This document shows positions 18,290 to 27,896 of a DNA stretch of 64,000 nt, in pieces. The notes under the pieces were generated by a model that worked only from the letters and a program-made list of their open reading frames with translations, did no database searches and was not told the origin of the DNA. This DNA is from Bradyrhizobium barranii subsp. apii (GTDB taxonomy: Bacteria > Pseudomonadota > Alphaproteobacteria > Rhizobiales > Xanthobacteraceae), in contig NZ_CP096255.1 of NCBI RefSeq assembly GCF_011516635.5, forward strand, positions 9,187,501 to 9,251,500, read 5' to 3'. The position numbers were made by a program, and so were the translations under genes. How positions within the stretch are numbered: the stretch's first letter is position 1; every line of letters starts with the position of its first letter.

Positions 18290-18690
18290 ATGAAATAGTA
18301 CTTCGCATACGTACGCGTCTCGACAGTCAAACAAGCGAACACGGCTAATCTCTGCAAGAACAAAGAGCTGCGATCACTGCATTCGCGCAGCGCAATATCC
18401 TTTCGATTTCCGAATGGTTTGAAGAGCGAGAAACAGCTGCAACACAACGATTGGCCGCGGCGAATTCACCCGGATGGTTGCGGCGCTGAGAAAACAGAAA
18501 GCTTCCGGAGCCATCTTTCACAGGATCGACAGAAGCTCCCGCAATCTCAAAGATTGGAGCGCAATCCAAGACCTCGCTGACACCGGCGTCGATACTCGCT
18601 TTGCGAGAGAGCATCAATCTTGCTTCAAACGAAGGTAAGCTGACGGGCGACTTTCTGGCAGATCGCACTCGGACAACGCAGCCGCTTTGA
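18290..18690 (+). pseudogene. Serine recombinase (resolvase) remnant, several lesions
   Basis: Reading across frames recovers a resolvase catalytic domain: an ATG at 18290 with a TAG at codon 3, then YFAYVRVSTVKQ (catalytic Ser motif), SLQEQRAAITAFAQRN, ISEWFEERETAA, FTRMVAALRKQKASG, IFHRIDRSSRNLKDW and ESINLASNEGKLTGDF. At least one nonsense codon and three frame changes are needed to join these pieces. The DNA-binding C-terminal part is not recognisable after 18690. Such a gene probably once moved or excised nearby DNA and is now dead. Confidence 0.75.
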
Positions 18691-18990
18691 CGCCCTCCTC
18701 GCCCTCGCCGCGGATCCTCGGGGCTGTGCCACCTCTAGCGGCCAGACGCCGATCGGCCAGTCTGCGTTGCCATGAGTTTCGAAATGAAAAAGAAACCTGG
18801 CCGAATGTCTCCTCGAAGGACGTGCCAGTTTGGCATTTTGGAGCGCCTAGCGTTCTAACTGTTCGGAAGCTCATGATGCTGCGATGCGCGAGCGCATCCC
18901 ACCTCGGGTTCATTACCAATCCGACGGCAACGAGTTTGCCGAGCGTAAGCGCGAATTTCTCCGCACCTTTTGCTTTTGAGAGTCCTGATG
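18691..18990. other. Decayed sequence between recombinase remnant and IS66
   Basis: About 300 bases without a convincing gene. A plus-strand piece reads YQSDGNEFAERKREFLRTFC near 18910-18970 and may be the worn C-terminus of the recombinase, but I cannot confirm it. Nothing else is seen. Confidence 0.3.
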
Positions 18991-19026
18991 CATGAGGTGT
19001 CCACCAAAATAGGTGGACACCTTGTG

Positions 19027-19485
19027 ATGAGCGACGATGATCAGAAACTGCGGGTCAGGCTTGTCGGCCGGAACGGTCGCCGGCGCTACGAGGCGGCATC
19101 GAAAGAGCGTCTTGTCGCGGCCTGCCTTGAGCCTGGGGTTTCGGTATCGAGGCTTGCACTCGAACATGGGGTCAACGCGAACCTCCTTCGGAAGTGGATC
19201 AAGAAGCACAGCGCGACCAGGTCGCTGCCGCCGTCCTCACGCCCGGCGTTCATCCCGGTTCAGCTTGAGGGGAAGTCCGAGCGGGACCTGTCGCGAAAAG
19301 ACAGCGTGGCGACGGTTGATTTGCCGGCTTACGATGAAGTGCGTGGTTCGGAACCCAAAGGGACTCCAGCTTTTTGTTCTCCGGCCAAAGTGAGCGTGTC
19401 GCTGCCGAATGGCGTGAAGCTCGCGCTGGAATGCGGCGATGTGGATGCATTGACGGCGATCATCGGAGCGCTGGGCGATGTTTAG
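19027..19485 (+). CDS. tnpA: IS66 family accessory protein TnpA
   Basis: 152 residues. The N-terminal helix-turn-helix reads RRRYEAASKERLVAACLEPG, VSRLALEHGVNANLLRKWI, as in IS66 OrfA (Tn3/IS3-like HTH_Tnp_1). The C-terminus VSLPNGVKLALECGDVDALTAI is the usual family tail. It overlaps tnpB by eight bases. ATG at 19027 chosen over the upstream frame start at 18970, which covers the terminal palindrome. Confidence 0.85.
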   Translation: MSDDDQKLRVRLVGRNGRRRYEAASKERLVAACLEPGVSVSRLALEHGVNANLLRKWIKKHSATRSLPPSSRPAFIPVQLEGKSERDLSRKDSVATVDLPAYDEVRGSEPKGTPAFCSPAKVSVSLPNGVKLALECGDVDALTAIIGALGDV

Positions 19486-19831
19486 ACTGGGCGATGACCT
19501 GCAGGTCTATCTGCACCGTGAGCCGATCGACTTCCGGGCTGGCATCAACAGCCTTGCGGTCCTGGTCCAGGAGACGATGGCGCTCGATCCATTCACTCCG
19601 GCGGTTTTTGCGTTCTGCAATCGCCGTTGCGACCGGATGAAGCTTCTGTTCTTCGATCGGTCCGGCTTTGTACTGGTCCTGAAGCGGCTGACCGAAGACA
19701 GGTTCCGATGGCCGCGCCGCCAGGAGGCGATCGTCACGCTGACGACGGAGCAATTGCACTGGATCCTTGACGGCATCGATATCGATGCGATGGTCCGCCA
19801 TCCGGTGCGGCAATATCAGGTTGCCGGCTGA
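19478..19831 (+). CDS. tnpB: IS66 family accessory protein TnpB
   Basis: 117 residues, the usual TnpB length. Family motifs: VYLHREPIDFRAGINSLAVL, VFAFCNRRCDRMKLLFFDRSG, VLVLKRLTEDRFRWP, and LDGIDIDAMVRHP. It is required with TnpA for IS66 transposition, though its biochemical role is not settled. It is followed by tnpC after about 50 bases. Confidence 0.9.
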   Translation: MFRLGDDLQVYLHREPIDFRAGINSLAVLVQETMALDPFTPAVFAFCNRRCDRMKLLFFDRSGFVLVLKRLTEDRFRWPRRQEAIVTLTTEQLHWILDGIDIDAMVRHPVRQYQVAG

Positions 19832-19883
19832 GCTCTCGAGTTGAGCGGTTGACGCGTCGGTACGGTTCAGATTCAAGAATTCG

Positions 19884-21455
19884 ATGAATCGAACCGGCGA
19901 TCCGAGTGTTGAAGTGCTGTTGGCACGCATTGCTGCGCTGCAGGCGGAGAACCATCAACTCGCCGACCGCGTCGCCAAGCTCGAGGAAGAACTGGCGCTG
20001 GCACGCCTGCATCGTTTTGCGCCGCGCAGCGAAAAGCATGTTGATCGTCTCTTCAATGAAGCCGAGCAGGCCTCCGATGAGGAGGACGCCGGCAGTGAAA
20101 CGAACAATATCGCCGAACTTCCGGACACGGGCTTGCCACCCGTCGAAAACACAATGGGAAAGAAGCGCGGCCGCAAGCCGCTGCCGGGGAACCTACCTCG
20201 TGAGCGCGTCGAGTATGACCTGTCCGACGATCAGAAGGCGTGTCCTTGCTGCCGTGGCCAGATGCATCGCATGGGCGAGGCTGTCACCGAGCAACTTCAT
20301 ATCGAGGTGAAGGCGAAGGTTTTACAGAATGTGCGCTTCAAATATGCGTGCCGCCATAGCGATCGCACCGGGATCCACGCCCCTGTCGTGACCGCGCCGA
20401 TGCCGCCGCAACCATTGCCGGGCAGCGTTGCCACGCCCTCGACGCTGGCGTTCGCGCTGGTTCACAAATATGTCGATGGCACGCCGCTCTACCGCCTGGC
20501 GCAGGCCTTCGAACGTGCAGGTGTTCCTGTCAGCCGCGGCGCTTTGGGCCACTGGGTGATTGGCTCGAGCGAGAAGCATCTGCATCGCATCTACGACGCC
20601 CTGAAGCTGCGGCTCAGATCACAACCTCTCATCCATGGCGACGAGACAACGGTTCAGGTCCTCAAGGAGAAGGACAAACGGGCCACCAGCACATCGTACA
20701 TGTGGGCTTATCGCAGCGGCAAGGGCAGCCACGAGCCGATCGTTCTTCTGGATTATCAGCCGGGCCGCGGCCAAATCCACCCGCAAGCCTTCCTCGGCGA
20801 TTACCGTGGCATTGTAATGAGTGACGGCTATACCGCATGGCGCACGCTGGAAGGGGCCACCCACATTGGATGCATGGCCCACTCCCGGCGGCGCTTTGTC
20901 GATGCCCTCAAAGCCAGGAAGAAGGGCGGCGGTCCGCCCGAGCAAGCGCTGCGGTTCTTTGAACAGCTCTACCGGGTTGAAAGGCGGGCGTGGGACGGAA
21001 TACCGGAGAAGGGTGAAACACAGGCCTACTGCATTCGCCGCTTCCGCCAGCAACATAGTGTCCCCATCCTCAATGCTCTCAAAGTATGGCTCGATGACAT
21101 GGCCCCGAAGGTCTTGCCTGACAGCAAGCTCGGCGACGCCGTATCCTACACCCGAAACCAATGGGAATATCTGACGCGCTACACCGGGGACGGCAGCATG
21201 CCGATTGACAACAATCTTCTGGAGCGCGACATCAGGGTTTTTGCAACTGGCAGGAAGAGTTGGTTGTTCAGCGATACCGTGGACGGAGCCAAGGCCAGTG
21301 CCGTCGTCTATAGCCTGATGCTGACCTGCCGCGCCTCACGTGTCGAGCCGTTAGCGTGGTTGCGCCACGTCCTCACCGAATTGCCTCAGCGCGCCGGCGA
21401 CGCCGATATTACAGACCTGCTGCCCTTCAACTTCCACAAAGCCGCCACTGCCTGA
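19884..21455 (+). CDS. tnpC: IS66 family transposase TnpC
   Basis: 523 residues. Order of parts: N-terminal leucine-zipper-like helix (VLLARIAALQAENHQLADRV), RFAPRSEKH, a zinc-finger-like CPCC segment near residue 115, an IS66 core with LIHGDETTVQVLKE (DDE Asp), GYTAWRTLEGATHIGCMAHS, and NNLLERDIRVFATGRKSWLF. Uninterrupted, so this copy may still move. Confidence 0.9.
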   Translation: MNRTGDPSVEVLLARIAALQAENHQLADRVAKLEEELALARLHRFAPRSEKHVDRLFNEAEQASDEEDAGSETNNIAELPDTGLPPVENTMGKKRGRKPLPGNLPRERVEYDLSDDQKACPCCRGQMHRMGEAVTEQLHIEVKAKVLQNVRFKYACRHSDRTGIHAPVVTAPMPPQPLPGSVATPSTLAFALVHKYVDGTPLYRLAQAFERAGVPVSRGALGHWVIGSSEKHLHRIYDALKLRLRSQPLIHGDETTVQVLKEKDKRATSTSYMWAYRSGKGSHEPIVLLDYQPGRGQIHPQAFLGDYRGIVMSDGYTAWRTLEGATHIGCMAHSRRRFVDALKARKKGGGPPEQALRFFEQLYRVERRAWDGIPEKGETQAYCIRRFRQQHSVPILNALKVWLDDMAPKVLPDSKLGDAVSYTRNQWEYLTRYTGDGSMPIDNNLLERDIRVFATGRKSWLFSDTVDGAKASAVVYSLMLTCRASRVEPLAWLRHVLTELPQRAGDADITDLLPFNFHKAATA

Positions 21456-21479
21456 ACGGCTCGGTATCGCCCGATACCA

Positions 21480-21658
21480 GGGCAATCCATCAAAACCGCC
21501 GGCGTGCGAAGAAAATCGCGCTTACTGCCGAGCAGCAACGGCACCTCGACAACGCTTTCGATCTTCTTTTCGCTGAGGTATCAAAGAGGCACCTTAAGCC
21601 TTCGCAGCCTGACGCACAAACCGACTCGACGCCCACCGCGTCGCGGGAGTACAATTGA
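21480..21658 (+). pseudogene. Fragment of a small gene upstream of the recombinase
   Basis: The frame reads KKIALTAEQQRHLDNAFDLL then FAEVSKRHLKPSQPDAQTDS and ends 12 bases before the recombinase start. No good start codon lies between the IS66 end and this stretch, so the 5' part may have been lost to the insertion. Low confidence; it could be noncoding. Confidence 0.3.
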
Positions 21659-21670
21659 TCCATCTGCTTT

Positions 21671-23443
21671 ATGAGCCCAAACGTACGCTTACCGGCGACA
21701 AAACTAGTAGCCATATACGCGAGAGTCTCAACTGCGCGACAGGAAGAAGACGGCACAATCGAGACACAGCTTAGAGCTCTACGAGAATTCGCGCAGCAGA
21801 ACGGTTGCAATATCATCCAAGAATACACCGACGATGGTTGGAGTGGAGACATTCTCGCGAGGCCGTCACTTGATCAGTTGCGCTCCGATGCCGCTAAGAA
21901 AATCTGGGAGGCAGTCCTCATTTACGATCCCGACAGATTGGCGAGGCGATATTCATACCAAGAGCTTGTGATGGACGAATTGAGGGAACGGCAAATCGAG
22001 GTGCTATTTGTCACCGTCTCAGCGCCAAAAAATAGCGAGGAAAAGATCCTGCATGGTGTTCGAGGCCTATTCGCAGAATACGAACGAGCAAAGATCGCCG
22101 AGAGATTCCGGCTAGGCAAGCTCCGGAAGGTGAAAGACGGGCACATTCTACTGAGCGAGGCGCCCTACGGCTATGCTTATATTCCAAATCGTGGCGATCA
22201 ACACGGTTATCTGGAGATTTTAGATCAAGAAGCCCGCATTGTAAAAATGATATTTGAATGGGTCGCCAATGAGTTTTTGACCATAAGGCAAGCTGCGCGG
22301 CGTCTCCAGGAGATGGAGATTCGCCCCCGAAGGAGTCGGCGTGGCGTCTGGAGCACAAGCACCCTTAGCACTCTTCTCCGCAATCAAGTCTACATCGGGG
22401 AAGCTCACTGGGGGCGCTCCTACGCAGTTGCGCCGCAGCGTCCGCTTAAGAACGTTACTTACCGAAAGATAAAGAAAACCAGCCGTAGAGTGCGCCCCGA
22501 AGCAGAATGGGTCACCATCAATGTTCCCGCGATCATTGATCGACAGTTATATGATCGGACGCGGGCCCAACTCGACGCGAACTATGCACTGTCGAAGAGA
22601 AACAAGAAGAATGAGTACCTACTTGCGGGAAAGATTCGATGCACGTGCGGCAGAGGAAGGAGCGGGGAAGGCCCGCAGGGCGGCAAGCACCTGTACTATC
22701 GCTGCATTGACAGGGTGCTGACTTTTCCGCTTCCTCCAACATGTACGGAAAAAGGAATAAACGCGCGCGTTGCTGACAGGCTCGTTTGGGAGACGATCGT
22801 GCGCCTAATGAATTCAGAAGAACTACTCTCTGAACAGGTCCGTCGTTGGTTCGGAGCTCGAGAAGCGAAGATCAATTCATCTCGTGCTGACATAGCGGCC
22901 ATGGGAAGAGAGATGGATGGACTGAAAACATGCGAGGATCGATACAACAGGGCGTATGGCGCAGGCCTTCTCACAGTTGAACAATTGCGAGAATATACGG
23001 CTCCATTGCAGGAGAGGATCTCTTCGTTAAGGCGCCAACTGGCAAACTCGCAGCAGGAGGCGAATGCATATTGCGGCGAAATGCCGAGCGACAATGAGAT
23101 CAAGGAGTTCTCGGAAGCGGCACGAAGTACACTTCAAAACTTGAATTTTCACGCTCGACGAGCGATACTAGTAAACACGGTAGAAAAAATCGTGGGAACG
23201 CAACAGAAATTGGACGTTTATGGATGCATCCCAATAAGAAATCATGTCGAACTCTGTTCTAGCGATAGGCATCGTCTGAACGCAGACCAACATACCCATT
23301 CGCTCGAAATTCCATTTCAGCTACAAATCCAGCTGCCGCCTCCCCGAACCACTCGCAACATAGTAGATCGCGACGAGGCAGGTCGAATTGTTAGATCCGT
23401 TCCGCCAATGGCTGACCGCTCGGATTTCCGTCTAGCCGCGTAG
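21671..23443 (+). CDS. Large serine recombinase family protein
   Basis: 590 residues. Catalytic domain: VAIYARVSTARQEEDGTIET with the nucleophile serine, YTDDGWSGDILARPSLDQLR, IYDPDRLARRY, then RGLFAEYERAKIAERF. Recombinase domain from about residue 160 (APYGYAYIPN, IFEWVANEFLTIRQAARRL). A zinc-ribbon region around residue 315 starts LLAGKIRCTCGRGRSG and has a later YYRC and PPTCTE. A coiled coil follows at ~395-470. This is the full set for a phage- or island-type integrase/excisionase working by double-strand exchange. No attachment site could be assigned. It appears intact. Confidence 0.88.
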   Translation: MSPNVRLPATKLVAIYARVSTARQEEDGTIETQLRALREFAQQNGCNIIQEYTDDGWSGDILARPSLDQLRSDAAKKIWEAVLIYDPDRLARRYSYQELVMDELRERQIEVLFVTVSAPKNSEEKILHGVRGLFAEYERAKIAERFRLGKLRKVKDGHILLSEAPYGYAYIPNRGDQHGYLEILDQEARIVKMIFEWVANEFLTIRQAARRLQEMEIRPRRSRRGVWSTSTLSTLLRNQVYIGEAHWGRSYAVAPQRPLKNVTYRKIKKTSRRVRPEAEWVTINVPAIIDRQLYDRTRAQLDANYALSKRNKKNEYLLAGKIRCTCGRGRSGEGPQGGKHLYYRCIDRVLTFPLPPTCTEKGINARVADRLVWETIVRLMNSEELLSEQVRRWFGAREAKINSSRADIAAMGREMDGLKTCEDRYNRAYGAGLLTVEQLREYTAPLQERISSLRRQLANSQQEANAYCGEMPSDNEIKEFSEAARSTLQNLNFHARRAILVNTVEKIVGTQQKLDVYGCIPIRNHVELCSSDRHRLNADQHTHSLEIPFQLQIQLPPPRTTRNIVDRDEAGRIVRSVPPMADRSDFRLAA

Positions 23444-23572
23444 CTCAGCAGCAGCACATCGTTAGGCTACTCGTTTCCTATCGATCCAATTCGCCGCGTG
23501 CGCTCAAGCTCGCGCGACCGAAGTGTTTGTTGCTTGAGCGGCTTGCGATCCTCCGCCTTATCTCGTCGTCCG

Positions 23573-24919
23573 TTAAGAATCCGAATTGAGCGGGATGGGA
23601 CATGTGAACGTGCGCCATATCCGGATCAGGAACAGGTCCAAGAAATCTCTCAGCCAGGCGAGGATGCGGCGGAAGTTGTGGCCTACGGCGGAGAGGACGA
23701 CGTTGGCGGCGTCTCCTGCGCGGCCTTTGAGGTAGCAGCGCCCGAGGTGACCTTCGGCCTTCAGGTGTCCGATGATGGGCTCGATGGCGGATCGGCGGCG
23801 CAACTCGCGCTTGATGATCCCGAAGACGCCGCGCTTCTGGCCGGAGATGAAGACGCGACGTGGATTTTGAGCGTCGTGGCCGCGATACCCCTTGTCGACA
23901 TAGGCCCGCTCGATCGGACAGCCGGTGAGTGCCTCGGTGCGGTCGATGACGTCGCGCAGGGTGTGACCGTCATACGGATTATCGGGCAGCGCCCTGACGT
24001 GTAGCACGAACAGACCGCCGGGAGCTCGGCGGTTGTTGGTGACGATGGAAGCCTTGACGCCGAACTCGTACGGCGCGGAGGCCTTGCCCTTGCCGATGCA
24101 CTCCACCTCCGGGGCATGGAAAGAATAAAGCTTCCAGCCGCGTTGGCGCTGCTGCTGCGAGCGGATCTGGCTGGCCCGGCCAAGCGGAAGGGCGAACGCC
24201 TCCTCCAGGGCTGGCTGGCCGTCGATCTTGCGGCGGATATCGCGGATGATCCGGCCGAGCCTTGAGCGCAGGATACGCAACTGCCGCTGATGCCGCCTGA
24301 ATTGTTTGGCATGGGCGTAGCGGCCCGCCATCATCGCGGCGGCCTTGGCGATCCGAGAATAGGACTGCCGCAGCCTGACGCCGTGCCTTCTCGCCAGGCG
24401 ATTGAGCCCCTTGATGGCCGCATGCAGCAGCTTGGCGTCGGTCGGAAAGGTGATGGCCTTTGGCTGCACCGTGGTATCGACCGTGACCCGCTTGAGGTCC
24501 TGGCCGCGTAACGCGCCGGCCTCGTGCGCCACCCGCAGGCTCTCGGCCAGCAGCAGTTCCAGCTTGTCGCCGAGCCGCTTGCGCCAATGGCTCAGGTCCG
24601 ATCGCTCGTGCGGGAAGGCGTGCTGGAAGAACTCTTCGCCGGTGAAGTACTGGAAATACGGGTCGTGGACCCAGCGCTCGCAAATCCCCTCATCGGACAG
24701 CCCGTAAATCTGCTTGAGCAACAGCAGCCCGATCATGAAGCGGGTCTCGATCCCCGGCCGGCCGTTCTCGCTGTAGAGCGGCGCGATCTCGCCGTCGATC
24801 CAGTCCCAATCGATCTTGCCGGCCAACAGAACCAGCTCGTGCTTCAGATTGATGATCTGGTCCAGCCGCGCCCGGAACAGGTCGTTCGATCCCGTCGTCT
24901 TGTGCTTCTTCGGTCGCAT
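23573..24919 (-). CDS. IS5 family transposase, long type
   Basis: 448 residues beginning MRPKKHKTTGSNDLFRARLD. Family segments: WDWIDGEIAPLYSENGRPGI, GICERWVHDPYFQYFTGEEF, DLSHWRKRLGDKL, RVTVDTTVQPKAITFPTDAK (first Asp), YVDKGYRGHD (second Asp) and GVFGIIKRELRRRSAIEPII (Glu). Found in many copies in Bradyrhizobium islands, as I recall. Its first ~30 codons lie inside the left inverted-repeat arm, and the same 5' piece is repeated at 34714-34805. Terminal repeats were not resolved. Confidence 0.88.
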   Translation of the reverse strand: MRPKKHKTTGSNDLFRARLDQIINLKHELVLLAGKIDWDWIDGEIAPLYSENGRPGIETRFMIGLLLLKQIYGLSDEGICERWVHDPYFQYFTGEEFFQHAFPHERSDLSHWRKRLGDKLELLLAESLRVAHEAGALRGQDLKRVTVDTTVQPKAITFPTDAKLLHAAIKGLNRLARRHGVRLRQSYSRIAKAAAMMAGRYAHAKQFRRHQRQLRILRSRLGRIIRDIRRKIDGQPALEEAFALPLGRASQIRSQQQRQRGWKLYSFHAPEVECIGKGKASAPYEFGVKASIVTNNRRAPGGLFVLHVRALPDNPYDGHTLRDVIDRTEALTGCPIERAYVDKGYRGHDAQNPRRVFISGQKRGVFGIIKRELRRRSAIEPIIGHLKAEGHLGRCYLKGRAGDAANVVLSAVGHNFRRILAWLRDFLDLFLIRIWRTFTCPIPLNSDS

Positions 24920-26143
24920 CGTCCCCTCCGATGCAACACAGAATCATGGTCCGCTGCGAAAGGGAATCTGGAGGGTTCTGTGAGGTCGCGCTCACGCGAG
25001 GGCGCGGCAGGCGCTTATGACGCGACCTCATTGAAGCCGGATTGAACGAAGGCGCGGGAGGCTATTCGCGGTTTTGCAGCTATGGGGATTGTTCGAGATC
25101 GCCATGCCCGATCTGCTGGCTCGGCGCGTGAGGCAGAGACACAGGAGTGCGCATCCTGGAAGAGTTGAGATCAGACGCGCTTCGCCTGAGATCGCGATAG
25201 GCCTTTTGCTGCATCGGACGGTTGTTGTCGCGCAGTGTGACAGCACGGATTCGACATCGTCCGCGATGATCGAGACGCTGGGAGCGAAATGACGAATGAT
25301 GATCGTCGTGCACGACATGACTTGGCTCACGATGTGTCGCATCGGAACGGTGATGTTCGAGGGCTGGGGCGTCTGAAGCTATGTCGAAAGCGCTCAATGA
25401 TGCGCATGACGCCACCACAATCGGGACAGGCAGGAACCTCGGCCCAGGTTTGAGCCTCCGAATCCACAGGCGACGGCTGGCCATCGTTTGGGGCTGTTCG
25501 CTCATGATCGAGAAGTTCGCGGCAAAGGGCGAGCTTGGCAGCGCGATGGCGGTTGGCCATGAAGCCGAAGTGGCGGATGCGGTGGAAGCCGTCAGGCGGC
25601 GTATGAAGCAGGAAACGGCGAATGAACTCATCGGGCTTGAGATTCATGATCTTTGTCGCGCTGTTTTGGCGATAGTCCTTCCATGAGAAGGCGACATGAT
25701 CGTCGTCGAGTGCGACGAGCCGGCTGTTGGCGATCGCGACGCGATGGGTGTAGCGGCCGAGATAGGCCAGGACCTGTGCGGGTCCGCCGAAGGGCCGCTT
25801 GGCGTAAGCAACCCAGTTGATGCGTCGCATGGCGTCGAGGTGGGCCGCAAAGGCAGCCGGCTCGGCCAGAGCTCCGAGATCGCCGAAGAAACGCAAGGCA
25901 CCGGAGTTGAAGGCTGCCGACAGACGTTTGAGAAAAAGTGTGCGAAATAGTCTGGACAACGGTTTGACGGCCAGGAAGAAGTTCGGTCGGCAAGCGGTCC
26001 AGCGCGCGCCATCGGGCGAGAGGCCGCCACCCGGAACGACGCAATGGACGTGGGGATGATGCATCAGCGTCTGTCCCCAGGTGTGGAGGACGGCGACGCC
26101 GCCGATCGCACCGCCGAGCCGGCGTGGATTGGCGGCGAGCGTC

Positions 26144-26151
26144 GTCATCGC
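26144..26151. repeat. 8-bp target duplication of IS21 (left copy)
   Basis: GTCATCGC occurs here and at 28777-28784, directly outside the IS21 ends. The uninterrupted right arm has it once. This fixes the insertion as a normal transposition event after the arms existed. Confidence 0.9.
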
Positions 26152-26346
26152 TGCGGATTCCGATTTATTCCGGCCGGGTATTCCGACTTGAAGCCGGCCA
26201 TCGTTCCGATTTGAAGCCGGCCACGATTCCGAAATGAAACCGGCCGGCATTCCGATTTGAAGCCGGCCGGGTTTTGGAAGTCGGCGTTTTCGTTTGGGTC
26301 AGTCCTTCAGGCATCAAGTCCCTCGTTGATCCACGAGGGGAAGCGG

Positions 26347-27882
26347 ATGCCGGCCAAGAGAGAACTGACCATGCGACAGATACGACAGATGCTGCGGCTT
26401 GCCCGTGATGGGGTGAGCGCCCGGGAGATCGGGCGCACGCTCGGGGTGGCGCGCAGCACGATCCAGGACAATCTCAAGCGTGCCTCGACTGCCGGGCTGG
26501 CGTGGCCTTTGGCGGGCGATCTGACCGACGCCGTTCTTGAACAACGTCTGTTTGCCCATGCCGGCGTCAGGCGCGGCTTCCGCCGGCGCCGGGAGCCGGA
26601 TTGGGCCTCGCTGGCCTGTGAGCTGAAGCGGCCTGGCGTCAATCTGATGGTGCTGTGGGAGGAGTACCGGGCGGTCCATCCGGAAGGTTATGGCTACAGC
26701 CGGTTCTGCGATTTATTCCGGGAATTCGAGCGGCGGCTGTCTCCGACGATGCGGCAGGACCATCCGGCCGGCGACAAGGTCTTTGTCGATTACTCCGGCA
26801 AGAAGATCATGATCGTTGATCGCGCAACCGGGGTTGTGCGCGACGCGGAGATCTTCGTCGCCGTGCTTGGCGCCTCGAATTACACCTACGCCGAGGCGAC
26901 CTGGACGCAGACACTTTCGGACTGGATCGAGGCTCATGTCCGAATGTTCCGGTTCTTTGGCGGGGTGCCACGCCTCGTCGTCCCTGACAATCTGAAGTCC
27001 GGCGTGCACCGGGCGTCGTTCTACGACCCCGAAATCAATCGCAGCTACGGGATGATGGCGTCCCATTACGGCGTTGGCATCCTTCCGGCACGGCCAAGAA
27101 AGCCCCGGGATAAGGCAAAAGTGGAAGCCGGAGTGCGTTTTGCCCAGACCTATATCCTCGGGCGGCTTCGCCGGCAGACCTTCTTCTCGCTGGCTGAGGC
27201 GAATGCGGCAATCGCCGCCGCGCTGGAGCGCATCAACGCCCACGTCATGCGCCGGATCGGCGTCAGCCGCCGACAATTGTTCGAGACCGTCGAGATGCCT
27301 GTCCTGGCGCCGTTGCCGGATGCCGACTATCAGTTCGCGGAATGGCTCCTGGCCCGCGTCTCGCTCGATTATCACGTCGAGGTCGACGGCTTCTTCTACT
27401 CAGTTCCACACGGCCTGATCCGGGAGCAGGTCGACGTTCGCGCCACCACCCGGACCATCGAGTTGTTCCATCGGGGTTTGCGTGTTGCTGCTCACCAGCG
27501 CCGTTATGGCGGCCGCCGGCACGGCACTGATCCCGATCACATGCCCAGTGCGCATCGGCGTTACGCCGAGTGGACTCCCGATCGATTCCGGCGCTGGGGG
27601 CGGTCGATCGGGCCCAACACCGAGGGGCTCGTTCTCGCCATCCTGGCCAATCGGCCTCATCCCGAACAGGGATTCCGGACCTGTCTCGGCGTGCTTCGGC
27701 TGTTCAAGGATATTGATCCCGAACGCGCCGAGCTGATCGCGGCCCGCGCGGTCGCGGTCAGCGCACTGACCTACAAGAGCATCGCCTCCATCATCGCCAA
27801 CAAGCTCGAACGCAGTTCTCGCGATACCGAGGACGCGATCATCGAACATCCCAATCTGCGCGGCCCCGGTTACTTCCATTGA
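26347..27882 (+). CDS. istA: IS21 family transposase IstA
   Basis: 511 residues. The N-terminal helix-turn-helix is RQMLRLARDGVSAREIGRTL followed by GVARSTIQDNLKR. The rve integrase core has KVFVDYSGKKIMIVD (first Asp), GGVPRLVVPDNLKSGV (second Asp) and RKPRDKAKVEAGVRF (Glu). The C-terminus ends RGPGYFH. Start at 26347 (MPAKRELTMRQ), because the longer frame begins in the terminal repeats. It overlaps the beginning of the istB frame. Confidence 0.92.
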   Translation: MPAKRELTMRQIRQMLRLARDGVSAREIGRTLGVARSTIQDNLKRASTAGLAWPLAGDLTDAVLEQRLFAHAGVRRGFRRRREPDWASLACELKRPGVNLMVLWEEYRAVHPEGYGYSRFCDLFREFERRLSPTMRQDHPAGDKVFVDYSGKKIMIVDRATGVVRDAEIFVAVLGASNYTYAEATWTQTLSDWIEAHVRMFRFFGGVPRLVVPDNLKSGVHRASFYDPEINRSYGMMASHYGVGILPARPRKPRDKAKVEAGVRFAQTYILGRLRRQTFFSLAEANAAIAAALERINAHVMRRIGVSRRQLFETVEMPVLAPLPDADYQFAEWLLARVSLDYHVEVDGFFYSVPHGLIREQVDVRATTRTIELFHRGLRVAAHQRRYGGRRHGTDPDHMPSAHRRYAEWTPDRFRRWGRSIGPNTEGLVLAILANRPHPEQGFRTCLGVLRLFKDIDPERAELIAARAVAVSALTYKSIASIIANKLERSSRDTEDAIIEHPNLRGPGYFH

Positions 27883-27896
27883 AAGGATTATCCAGC

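Larger units (their letters stand above)
18991..21470 (+). mobile_element. IS66-family insertion sequence
   Basis: Three adjacent genes tnpA-tnpB-tnpC in the standard IS66 order. The left end probably lies near the GGTGTCCACC / GGTGGACACC palindrome at 18996-19021; the right end is just after tnpC near 21470. I could not match terminal repeats or a target duplication, so ends are approximate. All three reading frames are intact. Confidence 0.6.

Noticed and set aside
25028..25342. 104-codon minus-strand open frame next to the IS91 transposase end, repeated at 34292-34606
   Set aside because: It is duplicated only because the whole arm is duplicated; composition and lack of a start signal suggest noncoding terminal DNA of the element.
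25080..25631. 183-codon open frame (also 34003-34554) reading MSSFAVSCFIRRLTAS
   Set aside because: Overlaps the IS91 transposase 3' end in another frame; a shadow of that gene with Ser/Arg bias.
26152..26290. Direct repeats of ATTCCGATTTGAAGCCGGCC considered as a possible CRISPR-like array
   Set aside because: Only a few imperfect units without constant spacers, located at the end of IS21; they are the element's subterminal binding sites.
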